Positions 47,040 through 58,065 of a DNA stretch of 64,000 nt are shown here, in pieces. The position numbers and the translations under genes were made by a program. The DNA lies in NCBI GenBank assembly GCA_963575745.1, contig CAUYUJ010017983.1:18501-82500 (forward strand). The letters run 5' to 3'. Position 1 is the stretch's first letter. Each line of letters starts with the position of its first letter. Under the pieces are notes generated by a model. That model searched no databases, was not told where the DNA came from, and saw only the letters and a program-made list of their open reading frames with translations. This stretch comes from Prorocentrum cordatum. Taxonomy: Eukaryota; Sar; Dinophyceae; Prorocentrales; Prorocentraceae.

Positions 47040-48365
47040 TCGTTTTCATTTTTGCATCGCTGTCGGCTTGCCGGCTCGGGGGCCTCCTACCCGTCGGCAG
47101 ATCGCGGCAGTCGCCCTCTCGGGCTCGTTTTTTTTGAAACCCAGGCTGGGAGGCAGTTCTATGTATTCCATGAGTCCTGCACAATTTTCTTGAATCTGCT
47201 GTACACGAGTCCACCGCCTTTCTTGTGACCTCCTACACATTGAGGAGGCATTCAGTCTGGCTGAATACGGGGAAGTAATCACACCTGCATGGCTTCTACT
47301 GCATGCTGAATCGCAGCTCTGGGGGAGGTTGTGGGAACGGAGGTGGAGGAGGGTGGCGCAGTAGTTGGAGCAAGAGGACAGCCTCTCTCTAGAAGGCTTT
47401 GTACATCGCCCTTGGCGGCTGCTGAAGTGTGCGCGCGCGGCAGGGCTGTAATGATCGGATTGTGCGCCGTGCCTGAGAAGTTGTACACTCGTACATGTCC
47501 TGTCATGTTGGAACAACGCCCTGATAGAGTTGTGCCATCTTTCCGCGGCATATCCGTTACCGTGCCAGCGCAGCATTATGCAGAATGGTTCTACCAAGCT
47601 CTCCCGAATAGGCTCGGTCGAACCCTCCTGAGTCCGTGTGGGAAGCAGCGCTACGATGCCGTAGCCTGGCATGGCCGTGACGTTGCATGGTGCATGGTTG
47701 TTGCGTTGCTACGCGCGGGTTTCTCGAAGGTTTCTTGAGGAACCTCTGCGGCCTTTTTGGGCTCCCCCTGGGAGCCTCTTGGGGCCCTTTGGGGAGTCTT
47801 GGGGCCTTCTTTGGCGCGATGGTCCTATCGAGCTCTCTCTCGAAGAGACTCGTCAGATTTCGGGACCGTCTTGGAGTTTTGCCGGAACGGTCCTCGGCCG
47901 TCTTGAGGTTCTCGGGCCATCGTGGGGGTCTTTTTGGATGGCCTTGGAGCCCTCTTGGACCATCTTCGGGATTTCCGAAGCCCCCTCGAGGCTATCTTAG
48001 ATCGATGCGGTTTGTCAATGTTCTTTGCCTCTAAGGGATTTGGCTCGGTAGCTCGTTGTGCTTGTGCGTCCTTCGTTCTCCCGCCTGCTGCTGCGGCACA
48101 CTGGCGTCGCAAGCTCGAAAGTGCCAGGCTGGAGCCAGGGGATCTTCCCCGAGGGGTTTCGGAGGGTACGTGTGTGTTCTCATGCGTGCGCTGACGCATG
48201 CACGCACCCGCATACGTACTTCCGTTCTCGTACCTGGTGTTTCGCCTTTGTAAGCTGCCGAAGTAGAACTATTGAAATGAACTGATAGTCAATCGACGCT
48301 GAGGGGGAGCAGTGAAGTGGAACGCAAGGGCGGGATCCTAAGGGCTGGGCCCTCTGGCCCATGGC
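47040..48365. other. 3' flank of LHC copy 3 to the end of the tandem array
   Basis: Matches 21650-22977 until GGCCC(A)TGGCCA near 48365, after which the sequence is unrelated to the unit. It includes the CTTGGGGCC-type repeat (47740-47990), here lacking the long T run of the other copies. Confidence 0.8.
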
Positions 48366-48371
48366 CAGATC

Positions 48372-48405
48372 GTCGAAAACCCCCCTGTAGGGGGACACGC
48401 CCGAC
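48372..48405 (+). repeat. Recurrent element end, motif CCTGTAGGGGGACACGCCCGAC
   Basis: A CCTGTAGGnGGACAnGCCCGAC-type motif, also at 51628-51670 and 60025-60070 (plus strand) and, inverted, at 51328-51365 and 59884-59925. This copy lies just after the end of the tandem array and has no inverted partner nearby that I can find. Confidence 0.55.
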
Positions 48406-49495
48406 TTAACTCCAGGCTGGCCTTGGCGTCTGAGCCGTGCTGGCGGTAGCCTCTCTGGCTGCGGCGGCCCGCCGCGGGCGTCGGAGCCTGCCTCCCTCCT
48501 CCCGTGCTGCTCTCGTGCGCGCCCCGGGGCAGCGCGTGGGCACGGGTGGCGGGAGCCTTGAGACGGGGGTCAATGCAAACGGGGGTCAGCCAGGGCACCA
48601 GATGCTGCAGGATCCTGCGAAGACCCCCTCTGGCTGACCCGGGTTAGCGAGCCGCTCGTGGCCGCGAGGCGGCCGCGCACATTGGTGGACCTGGGTTTGC
48701 GAAGACCTGCGTTGCAGTTTTTTTTCCTGCATTGCGGTTTTTGGTTTCCTGCTGACCCGGGTCTGGATTGGCCCAGGTCAGAAGATCCCCGAGGGTGGCT
48801 CCTGTGCCTGCTGCCGAGATACTTGGAGCATTCAGATTCGCGGTGGCAGTCATTCTCGGGAAAGCGTAAGACTCGAGCACGCCGGAACTCGGCTTCGCCT
48901 GCGCTTTTTGGCGAGCTCGCCCTGGATATTTTTTGGCGGTGCAGTTTTCGTGGGATGTCTGCGGCGGGAGCTCGCGTCGAATTTCAGACTGGGTCTCGTC
49001 ATTTTCCTGTTGGCCCCGTCAGGCCAACCCGAGTTCCCCATACCCGAGTCTTACGTCTCCCCGACATTGGTGGGCGCCGTGGCCAGCGCGCACGGAGTCC
49101 AGCGAGAGTCGGCGCTGCGCCTTGTCTGAGTCTTCGCGGAAGCATGTGAGGGCTTTTCCGATGTTGTTCGGAATGTCGGCTCATTCCGTGCAGCAGCCCT
49201 CGATCCTGAACCAAATGCGAGTATGATTCAGCGCATGACCGGATTGGACACGTAGCCAAACAGTATGATCAGACGATTTTGCAGTGCGGCGCTGTAATCG
49301 ACGCAGTGCAGCCATTTCTACGCCCCCCTATCTTGTATCGACGAACCCTACGCTGCTTAGAGTGGTTAGGCTGGGTGTCGCTATGCAACTCTGGCCCACT
49401 TGGGATGAGGGTAGGCTGGACGATGCTGGTCACCGAATGTATGATTACCATTTTTGGGAGTAGATCCAGCATCGGCACTCGTATTTCCTTCGGTC

Positions 49496-49759
49496 TCATC
49501 TTGCCTCATCTGGCCTAATTTTCATCAATCCAGCCACATGCAGTTCATTTCTGCTTAATCTAGCCGCCCAGTGTCGCAAGTCGCAAGTCCCTGCCTGGCA
49601 GGTCCCATACCTTACGAACATTGCACATACTTCTTCTTGCTTGTTCGTCTCATCTAGCTTCGATTTGTCGCAACCTCGCAGTTGTTCTTGTTTGTTAGTT
49701 TTTTTGTTCGTTTGTTTTGCGATCTCCAATTTCGCTGAGCTGCTGACGGAAACACACAT
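49496..49759 (-). CDS. Possible exon with a CCCH zinc-finger-like motif
   Basis: An 87-codon minus-strand frame contains CAMFVRYGTCQAGTCDLRH (49571-49627), spaced C-x8-C-x4-C-x3-H, close to the C-x7-8-C-x5-C-x3-H of RNA-binding CCCH fingers. The Lys/Gln/Asn-rich part before it (KQTNKKTNKQEQ) is low complexity. No splice sites or flanking exons are established, so this may be a gene fragment or chance. Confidence 0.2.
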   Translation of the reverse strand: MCVSVSSSAKLEIAKQTNKKTNKQEQLRGCDKSKLDETNKQEEVCAMFVRYGTCQAGTCDLRHWAARLSRNELHVAGLMKIRPDEAR

Positions 49760-50149
49760 TATGCTTAATCTGGTGTCAGCGTGGGCCTCATCGGGCTTCG
49801 TAGCATCCGGATCGGGCTCAAAAGATTTTCTCGTTCCAGCGAAGATCTTGCAGGAGCTGCCTCCTGACGCATATCCGACTCGTTTTTGATTACCTGTCCT
49901 CCCGTCCTCTGGCGGCGAGCGAGGGGGGGAAGTGAGAAGCAGAAGGCCTTCTCAGATGGCGGCGGGACTTCTCAGAAGCCTTCGCGTCTCCTAAGAGGTT
50001 TGTTTGTCTGTCTTCAGGGAAGGCTTTGAACACTTCTCAGGAGGCTGGGGGCCTTCCGAGACTTCTGAGAAGGCCTGCCCCTTCTCCTTTTCCCCAGGCT
50101 CGCCGCCGAGAGGAGAAGGGAAACGTAGACCCACGATTCCATCCTGGAC

Positions 50150-50824
50150 TCCTCCCCCTCCTCCTCCTCCTCCTCCTCCTCCCTCCTCCTCCTCCTCCTC
50201 CTCCTCCTCCTCCTCCTCCTCCTCCTCCTCCTCCCCTCCTCCTCCTCCTCCTCCTCCTCCTCCTCCTCCTCCCTCCTCCTCCTCCTCCTCCTCCTCCTCC
50301 TCCTCCTCCTCCTCCTCCTCCTTCCTCCTCCTCCTCCGCCTCCTCCTCCTCCTCCTCCTCCTCCTCCTCCTCCTCCTCCTCCTCCTCCTCCTCCTCCTCC
50401 TCCTCCTCTCCTCCTCCTCCTCCTCCTCCTCCTCCTCCTCCTCCTCCTCCTCCTCCTCCTCCTCCTCCTCCTCCTCCTCCTCCTCCTCCTCCTCCTCCTC
50501 CTCCTCCTCCTCCTCCTCCTCCTCCTCCTCCTCCTCCTCCTCCTCCATCCTCCTCCTCTTTCCTCCCCTCCTCCTCCTCCTCCTCCTCCTCCCCTCCTCC
50601 TCCTCCTCCTCCTCCTCCTCCTCCTCCTCCTCCTCTCCTCCTCCTCCTCCTCCTCCTCCTCCTCCTGCTCCTCCTCCTGCTCTGCTCTCTCCTCCTCCTC
50701 CTCCTCTCCTCCTCCTCCTCCTCCTCCTCCCTCCCCTCCTCCTCTCCTCCTCCTCCTCCTCCTCCTCCTCCTCCTCCTCCTCCTGCTCCTCCTTCTCCTC
50801 CTCCTCCTCCTCCTCCTCCTCCTG
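50150..50824. repeat. (TCC)n polypyrimidine microsatellite
   Basis: About 670 bp of TCC/CTC triplets with a few interruptions. Long frames through it (poly-Ser, Pro, Leu; poly-Glu, Gly, Arg on the other strand) are by-products. Confidence 0.97.
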
Positions 50825-50841
50825 TAGAAGCCAGAACAGCA

Positions 50842-51024
50842 CAAACACAAACGCCTCGGAGGTCCGCGCGATCTCTTCGGTCGTCGCGCGACTCCCCCTC
50901 CCCTGGCGCACCAGGCGCGCCAGGGCGGCGCCAGAGGCGCCCGGGGGAGAGGGGGGGGGCGTGCGCCGACCGAAGAAACCCGCGCGAGCCTCCGAAACCC
51001 ATGCTCGTGCCGCTGCTGCTCCTC
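50842..51024 (+). mobile_element. MITE-like fold-back element, copy A
   Basis: The two halves are imperfect inverted repeats: GCCTCGGAGGTCCGCGCGATC at the left matches the reverse complement of GAGCCTCCGAAAC and its neighbours at the right, with a palindromic GC-rich centre (CTGGCGCACCAGGCGCGCCAG). An almost identical copy lies in the opposite orientation at 52051-52237. Confidence 0.6.
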
Positions 51025-51205
51025 TCTCTCGCTCGCCGCCGAGCCCCCTCTCTCCTCCTCGGCCGCCTCGGCGCGCCGCCGAGCCCCCTCTCTCCTCCTC
51101 GGCGGCCTCGGCGCGCCGCCGAGCCTCTCCTCCTCGGCCGCCTCGGCGCGCCGCCGAGTCCTCTCGCTCAGCCTCCTCGGCCGCCTCGGCGCGCCGCCCC
51201 GGGCG
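51025..51205. repeat. Short GC-rich tandem repeat (about 35-45 bp unit)
   Basis: Four or five copies of a CTCCTCGG(C/G)CGCCTCGGCGC-type unit with linkers CCGAGCCCCCTCTCT or similar. Confidence 0.8.
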
Positions 51206-51327
51206 GAGCGAGCCTCGGCCCGCGCCGCGGCGCGGCGATGCCGCGCGCTCTCCCCGCCGCCCGGCACCGGTGCGCGGCGCAGGCCCCGCGGGGGGCCCTT
51301 CGCCGGGTCGAGGCACAGGGGTGGCGT

Positions 51328-51670
51328 TGGCATTCCGTCGGGCCTGTCCCCTCCACAGGAGTCGGGGGTGGACAGACCTCCTGCCCTGACACGTCGATCA
51401 AGGAATTGGCCGTTTTCGGTTCGCGAGAGGGCGTCGCGGCCGTCATTTTTGCGGGTCCAGGCCCGCCGGTTTCGGTCCCAGGCCGTTTTCACTAAGGGGA
51501 GGTTTACTAAAGGAAGGTTTGTCCACCGCCGAAGGAGGCAAGTTCAACAATAGTCAAAACATGGCCTAGGCACGAGTCTTTTTTGACTATTTTTGATTCG
51601 TTTTGAGCCTTTTTTGAGCGCTTGTTTCGTCCGAAATCCGCCTGTAGGAGGACATGCCCGACCTAGCACT
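51328..51670. mobile_element. Possible small element bounded by inverted motif copies
   Basis: GTCGGGCCTGTCCCCTCCACAGG at its left end is an inverted, imperfect copy of CCTGTAGGAGGACATGCCCGAC at its right end. The inside contains T-rich text (TTTTTGACTATTTTTGATTCG) shared with the second such pair at 59884-60075. Confidence 0.4.
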
Positions 51671-52050
51671 GGCACTGTGGAAGACGATCAATAATGGAGA
51701 GGAGGCATACTGCCAAATATTTTCCAGACGTCTAGAACATGTTCGAACTGTGGTTCTAAAGTGTCGAATCATGTTTGAACCATGCTTCGAATCTGTTGAA
51801 ACCGTGCAGAAGACATTCTGAAAACATTTTTCAATTGAATGATATAACGGTTAGAGTGTCCTCTGTCATGGCATCCGCAATGCTGAGATCGAGCTTCTCG
51901 GAGTCTCGAGTGGCTTCCTGGGGCTGGCGCACGACCCCTTCCTCCCCGTCGCGCCTCTGCCCTCCGCAGAATCGAGGAACAGCAGCGGCGCCAACACAGA
52001 CGTCTGGACGCTCGCGCGGATCATTTATTGGGTCCCCCCTCCGTAGAGGC
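51671..52050. other. Spacer, with a degenerate third MITE half-copy
   Basis: No gene recognised. At about 51972-52028 the phrase CGAGGAACAGCAGCGGCGCC and its continuation resemble one arm of the fold-back element that follows. Confidence 0.4.
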
Positions 52051-52237
52051 GAGGAGCAGCAGCGGCACAAGAGCAGATTTCGGAGGCTCGCGCGGGTTTC
52101 TTCGGTCGGCGCACGCCCCCCCCCCCTCTCCCCCGGGCGCCTCTGGCGCCGCCCTGGCGCGCCTGGTGCGCCAGGGGAGGGGGAGTCGCGCGCCGACCGA
52201 AGAGATCGCGCGGACCTCCGAGGCGTTTGTGCTTGTT
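52051..52237 (-). mobile_element. MITE-like fold-back element, copy B (inverted)
   Basis: The reverse complement of this stretch matches 50842-51024 nearly base for base, including the C/G homopolymer and the palindromic centre. The two copies form a large inverted repeat with about 1 kb between. Confidence 0.6.
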
Positions 52238-52339
52238 CCCCGATCAGAGCTTGCCTCTGTAGGGGTCCTAGCGGATTCATATGGTCAGGTGAGCTGGGCC
52301 GCCCATTTCCGTGGCCCGGCCGGGTGCCCGGGTGTCCCG

Positions 52340-52395
52340 GTGCCCGGCTGCCCTGTAGCCGTATAGCCCTATAGCCCTACAGCCTCATATTTTTA
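52340..52395. repeat. TATAGCCC-type octamer repeat (short block)
   Basis: GTATAGCCCTATAGCCCTACAGCC, same family as 53949-54302. Confidence 0.7.
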
Positions 52396-52454
52396 CCTAT
52401 ACGACCACCCTTCGGGTGATAAGGAGGTTCGGGGGGGAGGAACCCAACGTCTCA

Positions 52455-52665
52455 CTCGATCGGTCTCACTGTCGATCTCACTATCGATCTCACTATCGGT
52501 CTCGCTCGATCGATCTCACTCGATCGATCTCACAATCGATCTCACTCGATCTATTTCATTCGATCGATCTCACAATCGATTTGACTATCGATCTCACAAT
52601 CGATCTCACTATCGATCTCACATTCGGTCTCACTTTCGATCTCACTATCGATATCACAATCAACG
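52455..52665. repeat. TCGATCTCACTA-type dodecamer repeat
   Basis: About 18 imperfect copies of ATCGATCTCACT-like units that grade into the CAT tract. Confidence 0.85.
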
Positions 52666-52772
52666 TCATCATCATCAACATCATCGTCATCAACGTCATC
52701 AACATCATCATCATCGTGACACCATCATCATCATCGCCTCATCACCATCATCATCAACATCAACATCATCAC

Positions 52773-52803
<31 letters not shown>

Positions 52804-53305
52804 GGGACACCATCATCGTCACCATCATCATCGTCACCATCATCATCATCATCATCAACATCATCATCATCGGGACACCATTATCATCATCGGAACACCA
52901 CCATCATCATCATATCATCTCATCATCATCATGAACAACATCATCAACATCATCATCATCATCACAATCGGGACACCATCATCAACAACATCATCATCAA
53001 CATCATCATCATTGGGACACCATCATCATTGTCACCATCATCATCATCATCGCTCATCATCATCGGGACACCATCAACATCAACATCAGCATCATCATCA
53101 TCACCATCATCGGACCACCATCATCAAATCATCATCATCACCTCATCATCATCATCCTCATCATCAACATCATCATCATCATCGGGACACCATCATCGTC
53201 ATCGTCAACATCATCATCATCATCATCATCATCATCGCGACACCATCATCATCACCATCACCATCAACAGCATCATCATCAACCTCATCATCATCATCGG
53301 GACAC

Positions 53306-53366
<61 letters not shown>

Positions 53367-53541
53367 TTATCATCTCCTCATCAATCATCATCATCATCAA
53401 CATCATCATCGGGACACCATGATTACCATCATCAGCAACATCATCATCAACATCATCATCATCATCATCCTCACATCATCATCATCATCACCACCATCAC
53501 CATCATCATCATCATCATCAACATCGTCAACATCAACATCG

Positions 53542-53572
<31 letters not shown>

Positions 53573-53668
53573 TGGGACACCATCATCACCACCATCACCA
53601 CCATATCATCATCATCATCATCATCGTCAACATCATCGACATCATCATCATCATCATCATCATCATCG

Positions 53669-53724
<56 letters not shown>

Positions 53725-53728
53725 GGGA
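52665..53728. repeat. (CAT)n microsatellite with GGGACAC interruptions
   Basis: About 1 kb of ATC/CAT triplets, broken at intervals by CGGGACACCAT. It ends in three copies of GGGACACCGGCG-like text (53725-53765). Confidence 0.97.
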
Positions 53729-53948
53729 CACCGACGGGACACCGGCGGGACACCGGCGGGACACCGCGGGCCACTGGCCCCCGGAAAGGAATTATTTGGT
53801 CTGGCCGCGCTTCAGCTGGAGGAGACTTTCTTCTCGCCCGCCCACGCAGCTTCGCCTCGCCCGCACGCACGGCACGCACGAACACGAAACCGAAACCGAT
53901 TTCCCGGTAGGGGGGCTCTCCGTTCCACTTCGATCTCACCCCCTCACC

Positions 53949-54302
53949 TCCGATAGCCCTATAACCCTGTAGCCCTACGGCCCCAATAAACCTATAGCCC
54001 TATAGCCCAATAGCCCTATAAACCTATAGCCTTATAGCCTCATAGCTTTATAGTCCTATAGCCCTACAGCCCTAAAGCCTTTTAGTCCTACCTATAGCCC
54101 AATAATCCCGTAGTCCTATAGCCCTATAGCCTTATAGCCCTATAGCCCTATAACCCTATAGCCCTACAGCCCTATAGCCCAATAGCCCTGTAGCTCTATA
54201 GCTCTATAGCCTTACAGCCCTATAGCCCTATAGCAGTATAGGCCCATATCCTTATAGCCCTATAACCCTGTAGCCCTATTGCCCCATAGCCCTATAGTCC
54301 TA
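53949..54302. repeat. TATAGCCC-type octamer minisatellite
   Basis: About 40 copies of an 8-bp unit CCCTATAG and close variants. No gene content. Confidence 0.92.
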
Positions 54303-54640
54303 AAACAACATATTGTTTTTTCTCTGGTATTATGCTGTTCCGGCTTCTACAGAAGAAGGAGGAGGGGAAGATAACGAGGAAGAGGAGGATGAGAAGGGGG
54401 AGCGCAGCTGGTGAAGGAGCATGGGGCGGATATCTAGGATTGGGAGGAGGACGACGAGGAGCGGATTCCGTGGCTGTTACGGCAGTGGTCGCCATAATGA
54501 GCGGGAGGGAGGGTGGGAATGATCAAGACAGCGCAGCAGAGCTCAAGCAGCGGATAGCTCTGCCCAGGCTCTCCTCCCTTTTCGATTTTCTTGTGCGTAG
54601 TTTCACTCATGTATCTCTCCCCCTTTTCAGTCCCGTCACC
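54303..54640. other. Spacer, nothing recognised
   Basis: Purine-rich sequence (GAAGAAGGAGGAGGGG) without a supported gene. Confidence 0.5.
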
Positions 54641-54647
54641 CTTCCAG

Positions 54648-54795
54648 GTTATCGAAGACGCCTACGGCGAATCACCGCCGCCCCCTGCCTTTTTGGGAGC
54701 GCCTGCGTGGCCGAAAGTTGGGTTTGAGCTTGCCCAAGCTATCGGGCCACGCGTTCCCCGAGCGGGTCTCGAAAGCCTTCGGGGAACACCGAGTC
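54648..54795. repeat. Interspersed repeat (about 145 bp), copy 1
   Basis: Begins ATCGAAGACGCCTACGGCGA and runs through CAAGCTATCGGGCCA to CCTTCGGGGAAC; copy 2 is at 56486-56630. Confidence 0.75.
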
Positions 54796-56379
54796 GGGCG
54801 AACTATCGGACCGGGTGGTTTCCGAGCTTTCGGGCCTCCTGGAGGACGTCTTGGAGAGGTCTTGGGCCGTCTTGGAGGCCTCTGGCGGGCCTTTTGGGCA
54901 GTCGAAGGCCATCTTCAGGCCATCTGGGGCCGTCTTGGGTGCATCTTCGGGCCATCTTAGCCGTCTTGACGGCCATCTTGGGCGTTTTGGAGGCATCTTG
55001 GAGGCCATCTTGGCCGTTTTGGAGGCCATCTTGGGCGTCTTGGGGGCCTCGTGGGCCTTCTTGGGGCCTTCTTGGGGCCGTCTTGGGGGCCTCTTGGGCT
55101 GTCATGGGGCCATCTTGGAGGCTTCTTGGGCGCTCTTGGGTCGATGTTTGGGGCCGCTTGGGCCGTCTTGGGCAGTCGGAGAGCTGAAAAGGAGCAAAAA
55201 CCACAATCCTTGAAACAGCTAAGGCAATTCAATAATTTTGGCGCTTTCAGGCCTTCCTGGAGGACGTCTTGAAGGGGTCTTGGGCCGTCTTGGAGGCCTC
55301 TTGCGGGCCTATAGTGCCGTCTTATGCCATCTTGAGGCCAGCTTGGGCCGTCTTGGGTGCATTTTCGGGCCATCTTAGCCGTCTTGACGGCCATCTTGGG
55401 CGTTTTGGAGGCATCTTGGAGGCCATCTTGGCCGTCTTGGAGGATATCTTGGGCGTCTCGGGGGCCTCTTGGGCCTTCTTGGGGCTTTCTTGGGGCCGTC
55501 TCGGGGGCTTCTTGGGCTGTCATGGGGCCATCTTGGAGGCTTCTTGGGCGCTCTTGGGTCGATGTTTGGGGCCGCTTGGGCCGTCTTGGGCAGTCGGAGA
55601 GCTGAAAAAGGAGAACAAGCCACAATCCTTGAAACAGCTAAGGCAATTTAATGATTTTGGCCCTGTCAGGCCTTCCTGGAGGACGTCTTGGAGGGGTCTT
55701 GGGCCGTCTTGGAGGCCTCTTGCGGACCTTTTGGGCAGTCTTGGGCCATCTTAAAGCCAGCTTGGGCCGTCTTGGGTGCATCTTCGGGCCATCTTAGCCG
55801 TCTTGACGGCCATCTTGGGCGTCTTAGAGGCCTCTTGGAGGCCATCTTGGCAGTCTTGGAGGCCATCTTGGGCGTCTTGGAGGCCTCTTGAGCCGTCTTG
55901 GGGCCTTCTTGGGGCCGTCTTAGGGGCCTCTTGGGCTGTCCTGGGGCCGTCTTGGAGGCTTCTTTGGCACTCTAGGGGCGATCTTGATGGCCTCTTGGGC
56001 AGTCTTGGGCCGTCGAAAGGCCGAAATGGAGCAGAAGCCCAAATCCTTCGAAAATCTTAGGAAAATCAATGATTTTTACCTCTTCGGGTCGTCCTTAAGG
56101 ACCCTGGAGGACCTCTTCGAGGCCTCGTGGGGCCGTCTTGAAGGCCTCTTGGAGGCCTCTTGGAGGCCTTTGGGGCCGTCTTGGGCCGTCTTAGGTGTTT
56201 CTGATGCGAACTTGGAGGCATCGTTGACTCTCGTGGGCCGTCTTCGAGCCCATCTTGGACCATCTTGGGCGAACTTGGAGGCCATCTTTGGCCGTCTTGG
56301 CCATCTTGGAGGCCATCTTGGAGCCGTCTGAAGCCGAAACATGTGCCCTTTTAATGTGCCTTTCCGGGTGGCCGGCGGG

Positions 56380-56485
56380 ACGGGCCGAAGCCCCAAGGGG
56401 AGTTCTTTTGGAAAAAGAACCAAAACCAAACTGTAAAAGATCTAGCACGCCGGGCACCCCTGTGGCGAGCCAACAGGGGGCGGCG
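56380..56485. repeat. Hairpin-bearing interspersed repeat, copy 1
   Basis: Contains the palindromes GTTCTTTTGGAAAAAGAAC and CCCCTGTGGCGAGCCAACAGGGG; copy 2 is at 58735-58852. Hairpin stems are kept while one loop differs. Confidence 0.7.
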
Positions 56486-56630
56486 GATCGAAGACGCCTA
56501 CGGCGAATCACGGCCGCCCCCTGCCCTTTTGGAAGCGCCTATGTGGCCGACAGCTGGGCTCGAGCTTGGCCAAGCTATCGGGCCAGTTGTTTCCCGAATC
56601 GGTTTGGAAATCCTTCGGGGAACGCGTGGG
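56486..56630. repeat. Interspersed repeat (about 145 bp), copy 2
   Basis: Imperfect copy of 54648-54795, immediately after the hairpin-bearing repeat. Confidence 0.75.
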
Positions 56631-57934
56631 GGAGCAATAGTAGGAGGATCAGGAGAGGGAGGAGGATGATGATTAGGAGGAGGATGAGGATGAGGATGAG
56701 GATGATGGGGAATGAGGAGGATTAGGAGGAGGAGACTTCTTGGGAACCATCTTGCGAGGCCTCTTGGGAGGCCTCTGTGGAGCTTCCTGGGACTCCCTGG
56801 GCCTCTTGGGGGCTTCTCGGGGACCTGTGGGTGCTTCTTGGGGGCCTCTTCGGTCGTCTTAGGGCGTTCCCGACCCGTCTGACACCGTCGGAAGCCGTCT
56901 TGGGGGCCTCTCTGAACCGACTTGGGGCTCTCTTGGGGCGCTTCAGGCCCGTCTTGGAGAGGATCTTGGACGTCTTGGAGGTCGCCGTCTTGGGGGCCTC
57001 TTGAGCCGTCATGTGGCCATTTTGGAGGCCTCTTGGGCGATCTTGGGGCGACCTTGGGGGCCTCTTGGGCTGTCTTGGGCCGTCGGAAGGCCGACAAGGC
57101 GCAAATGCCAAAATCCTTTAAACACCCAGGGAAACTCAATGATTCTGGTCTCTTCGGGCCTTCCTGGGGCACCTCTTGGAGGGCTCTTGGGCCGTCTTGG
57201 AGGCCTCTTGCGGGCCTCTTGGGCCGTCTTGGGCTGTCGTGATGCCATCTTAGGACGTTTTTGGTGCATCGTAGGCCGTCTTGGAGGCATCTTGGGGCCA
57301 TCTGAGCCGTCTTGGAGGCCATCTTGGCCGTCTTGGAGGCCTCTTGGTGCCCTCTTGGGGCCGTCTTGGGAGCCTCTTGGGCCGTCATGGGGCCATCTTG
57401 GAAGCCTCGTGGGTGATCTTGGAGCGATCTTGGGGGCCTCTTGGGCCGTCTTGAGCTGTCGGGATGCCGAGAAGAAGCAAATGCCAAAATCTTTCAACAA
57501 CCTAAGGAAATTAATGAATTTGGCTTCTTCGGGCCCTCCTGGAGGACCTCTTGGAGGCCTCTTGGGCCTTCTTGGGCCGTCTTGGAGGCTTCTTGGGCGC
57601 GTGTTTGAAGGTATCTTGAGCTCTCTTGGGCCGTCCTGGAAGCCATCTTCGACCATCTTAGGCGAACTTGAGGGCCATTTCGAGCCATCTGAGCCGTCTT
57701 GGAGGCTATCTTGGGCCATATTGGAGCGGAACAGGCATTGACATGTGCAGTTTCCGGTCGAGGCCTCTTGGATATGTGTTGGGATGTCGCGGGAAGCCTC
57801 TCGGGGGCCTCTTGGAGGCGGTTTGGGCGCCTCTTGGGGGCCTCTTGGGGCCTCGTGGGGTTTCCTTTTTGGCCTCTTGGATGCCTCTTGGGTGCGTCTT
57901 GGGCGCCTCTTGGCGGCCTCTTGGGAGCCTCTCG

Positions 57935-58065
57935 TGGGAGGAGGAGGACGAGGAGGAGGAGGAGGAGGAGGCCTCTTGGGGGCCTCTTGGGAGAGGAGGA
58001 GGAGGAGGAAGAGGCGGAGGAGGAGGAGGAGGAGGAGGAGGAGGAGAAGGAGGAGGAGGAGGCCT
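57935..58065. repeat. GGA-rich tracts inside the CTTGGGGCC field
   Basis: Two GGA triplet runs separated by CCTCTTGGGGGCCTCTTGGG. Confidence 0.85.

Larger units (their letters stand above)
48366..50140. other. Unique flank after the array, no confident gene
   Basis: Mixed sequence. The only features I can name are a short repeated motif (48372-48405) and a weak CCCH-finger-like minus-strand segment (49571-49627). From about 49250 to 49870 it is more AT-rich than most of the window. Confidence 0.5.

Noticed and set aside
49991-51492. Long frames over the TCC tract (poly-Ser, Pro, Leu, Glu, Gly, Arg)
   Set aside because: They are triplet-repeat artefacts; every frame of a triplet repeat without a stop stays open.
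52665-53728. CAT array considered as a His-rich metal-binding protein
   Set aside because: All three frames (His, Ile, Ser) are open to similar extents and the tract is interrupted by non-codon-periodic text.
53949-54302. TATAGCCC octamers considered as telomeric repeat
   Set aside because: Eukaryotic algal telomeres are TTTAGGG-like; the unit is degenerate and internal.
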